Shown piece by piece: positions 1 to 9,812 of a DNA stretch of 33,586 bases; position 1 is the stretch's first letter, and each line of letters starts with the position of its first letter. The stretch lies in NCBI GenBank assembly GCA_004802705.1, contig SGPL01000271.1, positions 10,515-44,100 on the forward strand, given 5' to 3'. Under the pieces are notes generated by a model. It saw nothing but the letters and a program-made list of their open reading frames with translations, was not told where the DNA came from and did not search any database. Origin of the DNA: Bondarzewia mesenterica. Taxonomy: Eukaryota; Basidiomycota; Agaricomycetes; Russulales; Bondarzewiaceae. Position numbers and translations under genes: made by a program.

Positions 1-66
1 CTGCNNNNCTTCNGCANNTCNTNNNCNTCGCNNNNACTTCNGNNNNGACNGCANCNCAANANNGNN
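1..66. other. Stretch of ambiguous bases
   Basis: About one third of these bases are N, scattered singly and in runs of up to four among called bases. This is not the solid N run of a scaffold gap. It looks like a low-quality or collapsed contig end. Nothing can be annotated here. Confidence 0.9.
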
Positions 67-345
67 CTTCTNATCTTCTATACACTGTATACCAACGTTT
101 TAGAGCTCCAGGAGCTTTTTTGAATATTTTGATGATTTTGGTGATTTTCTGGGACCTATATGCTCTGTCCGGACAAAAAATGGCCTCAGCGCGAACCTAG
201 CGAAAAAATCCGGACATAAAGAGCCCAAAATCGCGAAATTTCGGTCCGGACAAAAAATCCGAAAATCCGGAAATTTTCATCTAGGTTCCCCTCCTATTAT
301 CGGGGGTCCTGCGTGCTCGCGCACGAAACGAGTACTTGGACTGTA
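67..345. repeat. TCCGGAC-rich non-coding repeat segment
   Basis: The motif TCCGGACAAAAAAT or a close variant recurs several times between about 170 and 270. The words GCGAACCTAG (about 190) and CTAGGTTC (about 283) are roughly inverted to each other. No ORF is supported. The self-similar, partly palindromic layout suggests the end of a repeat or transposon, but no family is recognised. Confidence 0.45.
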
Positions 346-1170
346 TCCTATGATCTAGAGCAACGATAATATCTGCGCGTGATGAATAAAAAAAATGAAA
401 AGGAAGAAAAGTAAGAAAAGAAAATGAGTCGGGACAAACAGCGATAACATCTCCTTATCCTCCACGCGAGCGAGACGAACAACAAAAATAGACGGGTCAA
501 CAAGACGGATCTTGGAAGAAGACGCAAGTCGTCGGACTTGACGTGGATGGGTGACAGATCGATCAAGCAAAGAAAAAAAAAGACGACATCGCAAGCTATT
601 AATGGACCTACAGCTTGCGGGGGAGGACCGAAAGCCGATAACGGTAAATATAGACGTGTTCAAAGTCAAAGGGGCGACCTCCTAGAACGCGTGCTTGCTA
701 GGAGTATCAGGCGCTGAGGCAAAGGTTACGACGGTTAGGAGACGGGCGATCAATATGTTGAGGGAACGAAGCGGGGTTGGACATACAGTATCCATTTGCG
801 CGGGTGGACCGTGCCGCGAGACACGACGAAAGGATTGTTGCCGAGGTGTTCAAACTCGCCGACGCTAAATGAGGGAATTCCATGGAATGGAAAGGAAAGG
901 AAAGGAAAGAAAAATCCCTTTCACCTTTCCTTTCAGATGGGTGGGGCACGGCCTCGAGCCTCAACTCCACATGCGCGTTCGGCAGATTGAGTTTGTTTTT
1001 TTTTTGGAGGGAAGGGGGTGATGGACGAGTGTTTGACTTACCACAACACCACAACACGAGGACGAGATCGAATGCTCTCGACGTTCACGAACAAGAGTTC
1101 TCCTGAACGTGAACGTCAAGTCGTTTGCCATATACATAACTTACCACACCCCAGGCACAACTCTTGGAAA
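346..1170. other. CpG-rich intergenic DNA, no gene seen
   Basis: Open frames here are short and overlap on both strands with no family resemblance. A purine run of GGAAA units at about 884-912 is followed by its pyrimidine complement at about 915-940, so this stretch could fold into a hairpin. The word GGTTACGACGGT near 724 recurs near 3050, linking this stretch to the duplicated DNA that follows. Confidence 0.5.
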
Positions 1171-1860
1171 CTTGCATCCTCACCTCTCGCCTGGGGGATT
1201 CCCAAAACCATGAACGAAAAAGAAGAACGAAGGAACGACGAATTAAAAAGCCCCGCAGAGCTGCGAGTGTACCTCGGCATCTGAAGCGTGTGCGTGTAAA
1301 CGGACGAACGAGGAAATGGAAACGGCATTGCGAGCAGACGAGACGGAGGAGGTTACAACACTATGGAGACGTCGACGGACGAACGGAAGCCCTCACCTCG
1401 CCCACCTACCCGGCAGGAAAGTGTGCCTCGAGCTCGAACCCTGACGCCACGAACGTTCCCTGAACCATGAGTGGATCAGGGACGACGCAAGAGTCCGTGT
1501 CAAAACCGAGGACAGCGTTTCGACGAAGAAAACGTAGGGGAAACGACGGCGTGGAGAGGCGTGCCGAAGAAGAACAATAAGACGAACACGAACGCCCCCC
1601 CCTCTTTTCCAAAAAAAAACCCCCCCGCCGGATGTCAGTTATCAGAACTCCGTGTCTTGGTATGTAGCATTCCTGGAACTCGAACGTACTGGTCTGTTGC
1701 AAGGCACGTTTCCCGTCAGCCAGCGACCCTGCACGTACCGGTGCGAAAGTGTTCATACATCCGACATCGAAGGGGACAAAGAGGAAAAGGGAGCACCGGT
1801 CATGGGTCGCACAGAGGTTACGATACTGAGGGGAGAGAGAGAGGATTAATTCACCGGTAA
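1171..1860. repeat. Segmental duplication, copy 1
   Basis: This segment matches 1983-2637 in order and orientation along most of its length. Shared landmarks include CCCCGCAGAGCTGCGAGTGT, TGAACCATGAGTGGATCAGG, GGCGTGGAGAGGCGTGCCGA and CTGCACGTACCGGTGCGAAA. The copies differ by scattered substitutions and small indels, including different poly-C/poly-A tracts in the middle. Overlapping minus-strand frames look similar in the two copies only because the DNA is duplicated; nothing suggests a conserved protein. Confidence 0.8.
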
Positions 1861-1917
1861 GTTAGATATAACTTCCACTTCTCGCGAGATGAGTGGATGA
1901 AGGCCGCTTCATATCAG
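1850..1917. repeat. Dispersed repeat, copy A (partner at 3072-3152)
   Basis: The words TTCACCGGTAAGTTAGA and TTCTCGCGAGATGAGTGGA occur here and again at about 3081-3130 with the same spacing apart from small indels. A second short unit just downstream (about 1914-1972) repeats 1672-1730, including GCAAGGCACGTTTCCCGTCA. The area is therefore a mosaic of duplicated pieces. Confidence 0.75.
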
Positions 1918-1982
1918 GAAAGTCGAACGGACTGGTCTTTTGCAAGGCACGTTTCCCGTCAGCCAGCGACCCCGCTTTGGAT

Positions 1983-2637
1983 CCTCGTCTCTCGTCTGGG
2001 AGATTCCCGAAACCGTGAAGAAAGAAGAAGAACGAAGGAACGACGGAATAGAAACCCCGCAGAGCTGCGAGTGTACCTGGGCACCTGAAAAGAGAGTGTG
2101 TGTGTAAACGGACGAACGAGGAAACGACATTGCGAGCAGACGAGACGGAGGAGCTTACGACACAAAGGAGACGTTGACGGACGGAGGCCCTCACCCACCC
2201 AACCGGCAGGAAAAGTGTGCCTCGAACCCTAATAACCACGGACGTTTCCTGAACCATGAGTGGATCAGGGACGACGCAAGATTGCGTGTCAAAGCCGAAG
2301 GCCAGCGTTTCGACGAAGGACACGTATGGGAAACGACGGCGTGGAGAGGCGTGCCGAAGAAGAACAATAACACGAACACGAACGGCCCCCCCACCCCAAA
2401 TAAAAAATAAAAAATCTTGGATGTCAGTCATCAGGACACCGTGTCTTGGTATGTCGCGTTCCTCGAGCTCGAACGCACTCGTCTGTTGCAAGGCACGTTT
2501 CCCGCCAACCGGCGACCCTGCACGTACCGGTGCGAAAGTGTTCGTACACCCGACACCCAAGAAAATAACGAGGGAAAAGAAAGCACCGGATATGGGTCGC
2601 GCAGAGGTTACGATACTGCGGACAGAAAGAGAGAGGA
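1983..2637. repeat. Segmental duplication, copy 2
   Basis: Direct-oriented second copy of 1171-1860, spaced about 0.8 kb from it. It keeps the same landmark words and the sequence AGAGGTTACGATACTG near its end. It has accumulated substitutions at CpG and other sites but no AT-rich decay, so it is unlike the transposon block further right. Confidence 0.8.
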
Positions 2638-3071
2638 TCTCTTCCCTCTGTGTGCCAGGCAGGGTCGGAACGATCGATAATCCTTCGTCCGTTCGAATTC
2701 GAATTGACCTCGCCTGCGCTCACACCCACCGAGAACCGAGATGATCAAGGGGGGTCCGTTCATTGGCTTTCGAGGGGTGGGATGCGATTGCGGCGACCAA
2801 AGCATATCGAAATTCTCCTTTCGTTCCTTCGACACCGGTCAGAACAAAAGAAAGAAGAAAACGAAAGAAGGACGGATGGGAAAAAACACGAGTTCAAGGA
2901 ACCTGTCGGTCCATCCGCAGCCAGCGGCATCGACGAAACGTGACCGGCATCCGCAAACCTACTCTAGAGTTCTATTGGAGTGCTCTGTAGTACTCCATAG
3001 TAGTCAAGAGAAGGTTTAAGTTTACAGATTGGGGGGATGGGGGATCTAGGTTACGACGGTGAGGAACCGTG
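2638..3071. other. Intergenic DNA, no gene seen
   Basis: No ORF with family resemblance, no RNA gene and no clear repeat was seen, apart from the word GGTTACGACGGTGAGG near 3050, which recalls position 724. Confidence 0.5.
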
Positions 3072-3152
3072 GCATATAATTCACCGGTAAGTTAGACATA
3101 AAACTTCCCCTTCTCGCGAGATGAGTGGAAGAAGGTTGCATCATACCAGGAG
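3072..3152. repeat. Dispersed repeat, copy B (partner at 1850-1917)
   Basis: Matches 1850-1917 from the AATTCACCGGTAAGTTAG word through CTCGCGAGATGAGTGGA to a CAT..ACCAGGA end. It shows that the duplicated unit extends beyond the two main copies, with a third partial piece. Confidence 0.75.
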
Positions 3153-4595
3153 AAGATTACGACGATGGGGAGCCGGCGGCGCAAGCAGCACGGCATACCT
3201 CGGCATGCATTGTGCACGCATGTCGTTCTGCGAGTCGGGGGGAATAAAAAATAACCATCACAAAAAAACCAGGACGAGATTGGAAGACCGCACCATGAGA
3301 ATAGTTGATGCGATCGCACTGGCAAGTGAGGTCATGGCAATACCAATAGTTAGAACAAGCTTAAGGGGGAACGGAGGGCACGGTGAAGAGACCGCGTCAT
3401 GAGAAAAGGAAGGAGGGACGCTGATGCTGGCGCGCGAGCCGGCCGAGCTGCGCAAAGACAAGGCAGTGTCGGGCAGTGCGGATCAGCGTGAGAAAAAGGC
3501 TAGGCGACGAGAATGAACGAGAGACAAAGAGGCGGAGAGGCGGAGAGGCGTCGACGAAAAGGCCAAGCGCGGTGTGGATTGGTAGCGACGACGATGACGA
3601 CGAGGAAAGGATGGATCGGGGAGGACGAGCTTACCATGGAGTTGGGCGATCAGGCCTTCAGGCCTTCAGGCCCAGCAGAACTGAATGACAAGACGAGGAC
3701 GACCGAAGGCACGAAACAGACCTAGCCACGCCCGGCAACGCGTACGGCAAGACGATGGAAGCTGGCGCTGAGCTCGAAGATCGAGAAAAATAAAACAAAA
3801 ACAATTGGGGACACGACACGATCTGGTTTCACACACCGGGGAGAGGTAAGGTCGGGGACGACTGGAAAGAGAAAAGAGCGAGCCTGATTTGAGAGTGGGA
3901 AGGCGGGGAGGGTGTGAGAAGGAGACGAGAGACACAAGCCATGTTTCCGTGTGGTCGGGAGGACATCGTCATCGATGCCGGGCCTGCCGCTGGTAAAATT
4001 AAACACGGAGAGACGGAACGCCATGGACAGTCTATTGTTGGGATCGCGTCGGGCAAGTATGTACCTGTGTGTACACGCGTATTTTATTGAATATTCTGTG
4101 TTTTGATACTCGACGACTCGATGAATTCGCGAAGGAGCCCCGGAGGAAGACGGGGAAAGAGAGATCGTCGGGTACCGGGATTTAGGATGAGTGCCGGCGG
4201 GCGGACGGATGGGATCGGAAATGCCCATTGGGGAAGAGGCTTGGCTGCTGCAGATGCCGAGAGGCGAGGATGAGAGAGTTGTGCGTGCGCTAATTTCGCG
4301 TGTGAAGAGCGTCGTCGTCGAGGATGGGTTCGGAGCCGATGTGGATGTGTCGTGTCGTGCGCTGAGGAGAGGGCTGGGACATTCATGGGTGGATAGGAAT
4401 GGGAGCTCCGAGGAAATGTGGGGAAGGTCTGATCACATGCGATCGGACGGAAGAGGTGCAAGGACGGATACGGAAATCGGGTTGCATCATTCGCGTGCGC
4501 AGCAGACGGTGATCTCAGAAAGTACGAGAAAATAAAAAAAAGAACGAAAAAAAGAGACAGGATATGTTTTGGGCGGGAGCAGAGAGGGGGTGCCT
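3153..4595. other. Long upstream region of the PacC gene, no gene seen
   Basis: This stretch contains short overlapping frames on both strands (for example on the minus strand around 3722-4228 and 4084-4734), none with a recognisable domain. It is CpG-rich and purine-rich on the plus strand. Isolated PacC-type words occur at 3562-3567 (GCCAAG) and 4240-4245 (CTTGGC). It may carry distal promoter or 5' UTR sequence of the gene at 4743, but no transcription start can be fixed. Confidence 0.45.
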
Positions 4596-4599
4596 CATC

Positions 4600-4668
4600 G
4601 CCAGGACACCGGAGATGGAGAGACTTGGCGGAGCTTGGCGATGTGGCTTGGCAAGTCTGGGCGCCAAG
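4600..4668. promoter_or_regulatory. Cluster of five PacC/Rim101-type binding sites
   Basis: The PacC consensus is GCCARG. It occurs as GCCAGG at 4600-4605, as the reverse form CTTGGC at 4624-4629, 4634-4639 and 4647-4652, and as GCCAAG at 4663-4668. The last site lies 75 bases before the ATG at 4743. Five matches in 69 bases, directly before a PacC-family exon, suggest that the protein binds its own promoter. The words are seen in the sequence; binding is inferred from the known PacC/Rim101 site. Confidence 0.65.
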
Positions 4669-4742
4669 GACACCGGTCGACGCGTTTTCGTAAAAAGCGG
4701 TTTGAAACCGACTCGGCTCGTTTCTGCACCGCACGCTTCGCC

Positions 4743-5073
4743 ATGGCTTCCTCCCCCAACATCACCACCTCGCCTCCCCCCTCCAACCCCTCCGACACGC
4801 AGCAACTGCACAAGTGTCTCTGGATCGACTGCTCAAAGTCCCTCCCCGACCCCGAATCCCTCTACACCCATCTCTGCAACGATCACATCGGCAGGAAGAG
4901 CACCAACAACCTTTGTCTCACCTGCAAGTGGTTGGACTGCGGCACCTCCTGCGCAAAGCGCGATCACATCACAAGTCATCTCCGTGGTCTGTCTCTTTCC
5001 CCCCCCCCGCCGCTTTCGTTCCCTCCTGACCCCATCGTCCCCGACAGTCCACACCCCTTTGAACGCTTATTGA
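4743..5073 (+). pseudogene. pacC/RIM101: PacC/Rim101 pH-response transcription factor, truncated after two zinc fingers
   Basis: PacC/Rim101 is the nuclear C2H2 factor of the fungal ambient-pH (Pal/Rim) pathway. Exon 1 (4743-4986) encodes two PacC-type fingers: C25, C30, H43, H48 and C61, C66, H79, H83. Both have the C-x4-C spacing with W after the first Cys, and they are joined by the family linker HIGRKSTNN. The start at 4743 has a good context and precedes finger 1 by 24 residues; longer in-frame upstream sequence overlaps the promoter sites. A 61-base intron (4987-5047; GT...AG, branch CTGAC) interrupts codon 82, and exon 2 opens with VHTPL, exactly the family sequence. After these five codons the frame reads NAY and stops (5071-5073), where AT-rich repeat DNA begins. 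The third finger, the processing region and the C-terminal tail are absent from the window. It is either a broken gene or the edge of a rearrangement or misassembly. Confidence 0.9.
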
Positions 5074-5904
5074 CTGACTTTTCTAAGGTGGCTTTGCCCT
5101 CTTATTTAAGTTGCTCTCAGGCTAGTAAATCCATCTCTATGCTTCAGGAAGCTCTATCCTAATCTGGAGATAACTGGTCTATGGAATCAGCGTCTACTTC
5201 TGTGAAGTATCTGAAAGCACACGGCTTCTCAGGTTTTCATAGAATCAGTTGAATTCTGGTTGATCTCACCTTCTGGGATTGAATTTTAGCTTGCTTATCT
5301 TCTTCATCGCTAGCATCTATCTGTACATCAAAACCAAGTCTATGTCACGAGTCTATGCTGAATCAATATCTGAAGTCACAAAGTCTACGCCAAATTCAAG
5401 TATACATCATGAGTCTATGCCGAGTCAGTCTATCTGAAGTCTACATTATTGAAGTCCAGTCCAGTCTACATCATGAGTCTATGCTGAATTCACCATCTAC
5501 ATCTACGTCTTACGCTCTCAATTCAGTTTATGATCACGTCTACGTCCTTTCATTTTCTTCCTGTCCAGTTGATCTGATTCTGCTGAAGCTTTTTGCCAAG
5601 CCCAGAATCTCCCACATTCATCCACATTTATCTCCAGTGAATTCCTTCAACTTCTCTAGTCCAGTTCACCGCTCCGTTCATGTCTTGACTATACCTCTTT
5701 AGCTCACCTTTGAGATTTAGTGCATACCATCTCCTTGAGTGTAGTTAGACAATAAAACAGACCTACCCCAAGAACACCCAGATTGTTCTCCAAACAATGT
5801 CAATTCTGAGACAGCTTGGACGCTTGAGTTTGTTTTACCCATTGAAGTCGATTAGTGTGATTTGAGTGCGCCCTCCCTGTGCCTCTCGCATCTTTCAAAT
5901 TTCC
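5063..5904. other. Junction DNA between the PacC exon and the chromovirus
   Basis: CpG content falls sharply at about 5063. The stretch is C/T-rich and has no protein of recognisable family. Two open frames (ending at 5162 and 5702) are low-complexity and unsupported. It does not resemble the element's own LTR at 11518, so it is not its missing 5' LTR. It may be the end of another repeat into which the chromovirus fragment is joined. Confidence 0.45.
5345..5495. repeat. 63-bp tandem repeat, about 2.5 copies
   Basis: Units start at 5345, 5408 and 5471, each with TCAYGAGTCTATGCYGA followed by a TATCTGAAGTC word in the first two. A related word, GGTCTATGGAATCAGCGTCT, occurs near 5178, so the array may once have been longer. 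The period is a multiple of three, but no convincing protein reading was found. Confidence 0.7.
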
Positions 5905-6200
5905 CTAGAACAAATTTACAGCATGACAATGCGACTCAGATGCAATGGATATAGATAGAGGAAAGGAAGGAAATGAAGGAAAGGGAAAGGTGAAAGTACG
6001 CACCATAAATACACTCTCAGAATGTGATAAGAAGCGATACATGGATGAAGGATGATGCTTCAGGTGTAGCAAAACTGGACACTAAGCCAGGGATTGCCTA
6101 GAATGTGATGTCTGTGTCAGGGCTGCACAAGGTGAAGGCAGTGGAAGGGACAAGAAGATGATGATGTGGAAGAACTATAAAAGGTCATCAGGAAGCTCTC
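5905..6200 (+). pseudogene. gag: gag C-terminal fragment with CCHC zinc knuckle
   Basis: One frame reads ...DAMDID... (about 5937-5956), then a basic stretch, then CFRCSKTGH-x-ARDC (6056-6097). This is the C-x2-C-x4-H-x4-C knuckle that binds nucleic acid in retrotransposon Gag proteins. The AMDID word just before a knuckle is typical of basidiomycete Ty3 Gag. One stop lies inside the knuckle (CAA>TAA after H) and one just before it. The capsid half expected upstream was not found. Confidence 0.8.
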
Positions 6201-6289
6201 AACAGAAGAAAGAGAAGCCCTCACAGACTCCAGTAGGGAGGAGGGTAAAGAAGAGGAGGATTTTTAATGAGGCTAAAGTTCTAGGCGTG

Positions 6290-6720
6290 GCTTTAGATGA
6301 AAGGCTGCTACGATCATTCCATCTTTGTAAAATCTACCAAAGGCAATCAAATAGAAATTGCATTATGGATATCTCAAAGCAGCATCAAAAGCATCAGAAT
6401 GAAGACAATGATTGACAGTAGAGCAATAGGAAGGTTTACCCACTGGAAGGCAGTGAAGAAATATAAGCTAAAAACTGTCATGTTGAGAAACAAGATTAAA
6501 ATTCACAATATCAATAACACAAAAAACATCCTAGAATGAATCAAGAAATTTGTTCCCCTTTAACTATGGATAAGAGAACACATCGAGTCAACAAAACTAT
6601 ATGTATCTGATATTGGGGACAATGAACTAATTCTCGGGTTACCCTGGTTATGAACCTACAACCTAACCATCGACTGCCAAAATGAAACAATCCACTTCTA
6701 CAACTGCCTAGGCTGGTGTG
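6290..6720 (+). pseudogene. Retrotransposon aspartic protease remnant
   Basis: The frame beginning at 6297 contains MKTMIDSRAIGRFT, matching the Ty3 protease core in which a hydrophobic pair precedes the D-S/T-G triplet. The catalytic Asp (6414-6416) and the Ser are kept, but the Gly is now Arg. Downstream, after a frame change, the end of the domain is seen as ELILGLPWL (about 6627-6654), then a stop and a TIDC word corresponding to the usual NPTIDW. It is inactive through stops, frame changes and the lost Gly. Confidence 0.75.
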
Positions 6721-6929
6721 AAAGGAACTGAAAAAACCTCTTATATAAATGCTCGCTGGAAAGGATACTTCAAAAAACAGAGGAAACAGTGAGAGCGACC
6801 TTGGTCTCGCAGAGGAGGCAAGAAGGGACAAACAAAAAAAGTTGATCAAAGAGTTCATCCTTGCCTACTACCTTGAGCACCAATAGGTCTTTGAGAAAGA
6901 AGCCTCTCAGCACTTTCCCTCTCCTCGCA

Positions 6930-7640
6930 CTTAGGACCATAAAATCAAACTAAAACCCAGTGCACCTGATGGAATCTCCACAAAAATCATACCTCTGTCC
7001 AAGGATGAACAAGCTGAACTCGATAGGTTCCTGGAGGAGCACCTAAGGCAAGGGACTATTAGGACTTCCAAGTCCCCCTATGCCTCACTATTCTTCATCA
7101 TCAAGAAAAATGATGGAAAGCACTGTCTGGTACAGGATTACTGAAAGCTAAACGAACATACCATCAAAAACTGATACCCTCTTTCTCTCAGCTTAAATAT
7201 CATAGAAAGCCTGAAAGACAAACAGATATTCACCAACAATATTCACATCAAGGAAAGGGACTAGGAGAAAGCAGCCTTCCTCACAAATCGAGGGCTGTTC
7301 AAACTAATAGTTATATTCTTTGGGCTGATCAACTCACTAGCAACATTCCAAACCATGATGAATGAGCTCTTCAAGGACTTGATCATGACAAGAGAAGTAA
7401 TTATCTACATGGATGACATCCTGGTAGCAATAATCTATATAAAAAGACACCGGGAACTCGTGAATGAAATACTTCATCAACTATCAGCAAATGATCTCTT
7501 CCTCAAACCAGAAAAGTGCACCTTCGAGGTCAACAAGGTGGATTATCTGAGGTTTATTATCTCTCATGACAAAATAGAGATGAATCCCATCAAAATTGAG
7601 GGATTGAGCAACTGGCCCACACCATGAAGGGTGAGAGATA
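6930..7640 (+). pseudogene. pol: Reverse transcriptase domain remnant
   Basis: Landmarks in order: a proline-rich linker, the ELDRFLEEHLRQGTIR helix, SPYASLFFIIKKNDGKHCL (RT motifs), the PLSLSLNIIESL region, GLFKLIVIFFGLINSLATFQ and the catalytic YMDD (7406-7417) in the frame open from 7355 to 7627. It continues to LSNWPTP and the FLGFGNFYRQFI connection word. It contains several stops, for example in the DY-x-KLN word (CGA>TGA). The family is Ty3-type RT; the copy cannot be functional. Confidence 0.9.
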
Positions 7641-7789
7641 TACGATCATTCCTGGGGTTCGGAAACTTCTACCGTCAGTTCATCAAGGAATATGCCCACC
7701 TCGCACAACCCATGCATGATCTTACAAAAAATGATATCAGGTGAAACTGGAGAGAATCTTAACAAAGAGCATTCAATGCGCTAAAAAAT

Positions 7790-8225
7790 GCATTTACCTC
7801 TACACCAGTGTTGGTTCAGCCTAATACCACAAAGCCATTTAGGGCCAACACGGATGCCTCACTCACGGTAATCAGAGAGATACTACTGCAACAGGCTGAG
7901 GACGGACACTGGCATCCATGCGCCTACCTTTCAAAAGGATTCTCCCCCATGGAATGAAACTACAACAGGGAATTGCTGGCAATTATCTGAGCTTTTGAAG
8001 CATGAAGACACTTCTTAGAAGGCTCGGAGCACACAATTAAGGTGCACTTAGACCACAAAAACTTAACTTTCTACAAAGACATCTGCAAGTTGAATCACAG
8101 ACAAGCTCAGTAGGCACTCTTCTTAACCAGATTCAACTTCGAGATCCATCACATCAAAGGAATGAAATGTGCACCAGATGGTCTTTCTCGATGGCTAGAC
8201 TTCAATGACAGAAAATTAGACAATG
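7790..8225 (+). pseudogene. pol: Ty3 RNase H domain remnant
   Basis: The reading resumes with TDASLTVIREILLQQ (first catalytic Asp about 7852), then AYLSKGFSPME, NYNRELLAII, RHFLEGSEHTIKVHLDHKN and FEIHHIKGMKCAPDGLSR. This is the usual order of the Ty3 RNase H domain and the connection to integrase. Stops replace the Arg/Trp codons expected after SPME, AII and FEA. Confidence 0.85.
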
Positions 8226-8469
8226 AGAAATGGATCCTCCTGGACTAGGTCTTATTTATAAAGGCACTCATGCTAGAGGAGGACTCAGTAGAAACCCCAC
8301 TGAAGGACTGAATTTGAGAGTCAAAGAACATGGACAATAAAATTGTCCTAGCCTTAGAACTTATAAAGTCTACAGGGTTGAGGTCTATGTCCAAGGGTAT
8401 GGAAGAATGGAACACAGAAGATGGCTTAATCTTATATAGAGGGTGCATCTATGTCCTAAAGGACTAAAA

Positions 8470-9330
8470 CCTTTGAAGAGAGGTCGTATGATGGCACCAT
8501 GACCCACTGACTATAGGATACCTAGGAGAATGGAAAATAGTTAAATGAGTTCAAAGGGAATTCTAGTGGCCTGGGATGACTGTATTTATCAAAGAATATG
8601 TTAAGTGATGCACCATCTGCCAAGTGTCAAAGAACCAGCCAAACCAACTTGGGGTATCCATGATCCCCATTGAAGCAGATGTCCATGCTCTCCCATTCTA
8701 GGTCATTTCAATGGACTTCATTATAGACCTCCCCCCATCAAAGGGATTTAATTCTATATTAGTCTTTATAGATCATGATGTGTCAAAGGGAGTGGTGTTC
8801 ATGCTATGCTACAAGACCACCACAGCGGAATAGACAGTGGACCTCTATCAAAACCATGTTTGGAAGTGCTACGGTCTGCCAAAGAAAATCATATCAGATA
8901 GAGGCCCACAGTATGCTACAAAGGTCACAAAGGAGTTGTGCACAAAGCTAGGGATAAAACAAGTGATGTCCACAGCCTATCATCCTCAGTCAGATGGACA
9001 AACCGAGCAAACAAACTAATCTTTGGAATAATATCTATGGATTTTTTGCAACTTCTAAAGTGATGACTGGGTAATCTTGTTGCCATTCACTGAGTTTGCT
9101 CACAACTCTACAGCTCATGCATCAACAAGAAAAACCCCTATTGAACTGATTATGGGATATATTCTGTGGTCCTTGCCGGAAGTACTAGAAGACATTATCC
9201 TCTCCTCGGTCTTTCAAAGGTTAAAGTGACTGGAAGAGGTCAAGAGGGACACTATCGTGTCCCATAACTTGACAGCACAAGTAATGGCAAGAAAGGGACT
9301 AAAGATAGATAGAAAGTACAGAAAGGGGGA
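8470..9330 (+). pseudogene. pol: Ty3 integrase remnant
   Basis: A HHCC-type zinc finger is visible as HHDPLTIGYLGEW...CTICQ (about 8497-8635). The core domain carries the first Asp in ISMDFI, the second in IISDRGPQY (about 8891) and the Glu in DGQTEQTN (frame 8837-9019). AHNSTAHASTRKTPIELIMG follows, the usual C-terminal part of the core. Several stops interrupt it, for example VK-stop-VQREF-stop-WPG. Confidence 0.9.
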
Positions 9331-9799
9331 TAAAGTGTGGCTAAAAGTGAAGAACCTCGCTACCACCTACCTGTTGGCAAAACTCTCCCCTTGGAGATAT
9401 GGATTTTTTCAAATCTCAGATGTACTATCCCCTGTCAATGTCCGATTGAAACTTTCTAGCACATGAAAAATCCATTCAGTATTTTACACATCCCTGATCA
9501 CACCATACATCGAGACAGAAGCACATAGGCTAAGCTTTGAAAGACCTAGCCCACCTGATCTCATAGATAATGAAGAAGCCTATAAAGTCGATTCACTATT
9601 AGACTCATGCATGTATCGTGGAAATCTCTAATATCTGGTTAGATAGAAGGGCTACTCCCCCACAGATGATGAATGGGTATTCAGGGAAGATTTTGAAAAA
9701 GACATGGCAGATGCACATGCCACTTTTGAAGACTTTTATAGAAGACATCCACAGGTGATAAGCCCTATATCACCTCTATCTATATCAGCTAATCATTGA
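9331..9799 (+). pseudogene. pol: Integrase C-terminal GPF-like module and chromodomain
   Basis: KLSPWRYGFFQISDVLSP (about 9382-9435) corresponds to the GPY/F module, with the Gly-Pro-Phe now Gly-Phe-Phe. Then KIHSVFYTSLITPYIE, a short linker and a chromodomain: EAYKVDSLLDS, LQYLV-stop-x-KGYSP and DEWVFREDFE, ending FEDFYRRHP (about 9570-9754). Chromodomains of chromoviral integrases recognise methylated histone H3. The pol frame continues through SISANH to a stop at 9797-9799; the right copy has CGA at that codon, so this stop is probably a mutation slightly before the original end. Confidence 0.85.
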
Positions 9800-9812
9800 G
9801 GTTGATGAAGAG

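Noticed and set aside
1406..2560. Two similar minus-strand ORFs (1406-1756 and 1862-2560) as a protein family
   Set aside because: They lie in duplicated DNA, so similarity is expected. They have low-complexity composition, poly-C/poly-G indels inside, and no recognisable domain.
4084..4734. Minus-strand ORF of 216 codons antisense to the PacC promoter
   Set aside because: Ser/Pro/Arg-rich composition typical of a GC-rich shadow frame, no domain, and it overlaps the PacC-site cluster and 5' region.
4564..5073. Plus-strand ORF in another frame through the PacC exon
   Set aside because: Pro/Ser/Thr-rich shadow frame. Only its last codons, after the intron, coincide with the true exon 2 reading.
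5355..5702. 115-codon ORF in the junction DNA
   Set aside because: Ser/Val-rich, built partly on the 63-bp repeat, no domain; coding not supported.
5163..5904. 5' LTR of the left chromovirus
   Set aside because: None of the landmarks of the 3' LTR (TGTCATGAA, CTAGCTTGATATAAACT) occurs here.
6056..9799. Stop codons in pol as a sign of an altered genetic code
   Set aside because: All three stop codons occur at sites for several different residues (Gln, Trp, Arg), frame changes are also present, and the flanking host exons use the standard code.
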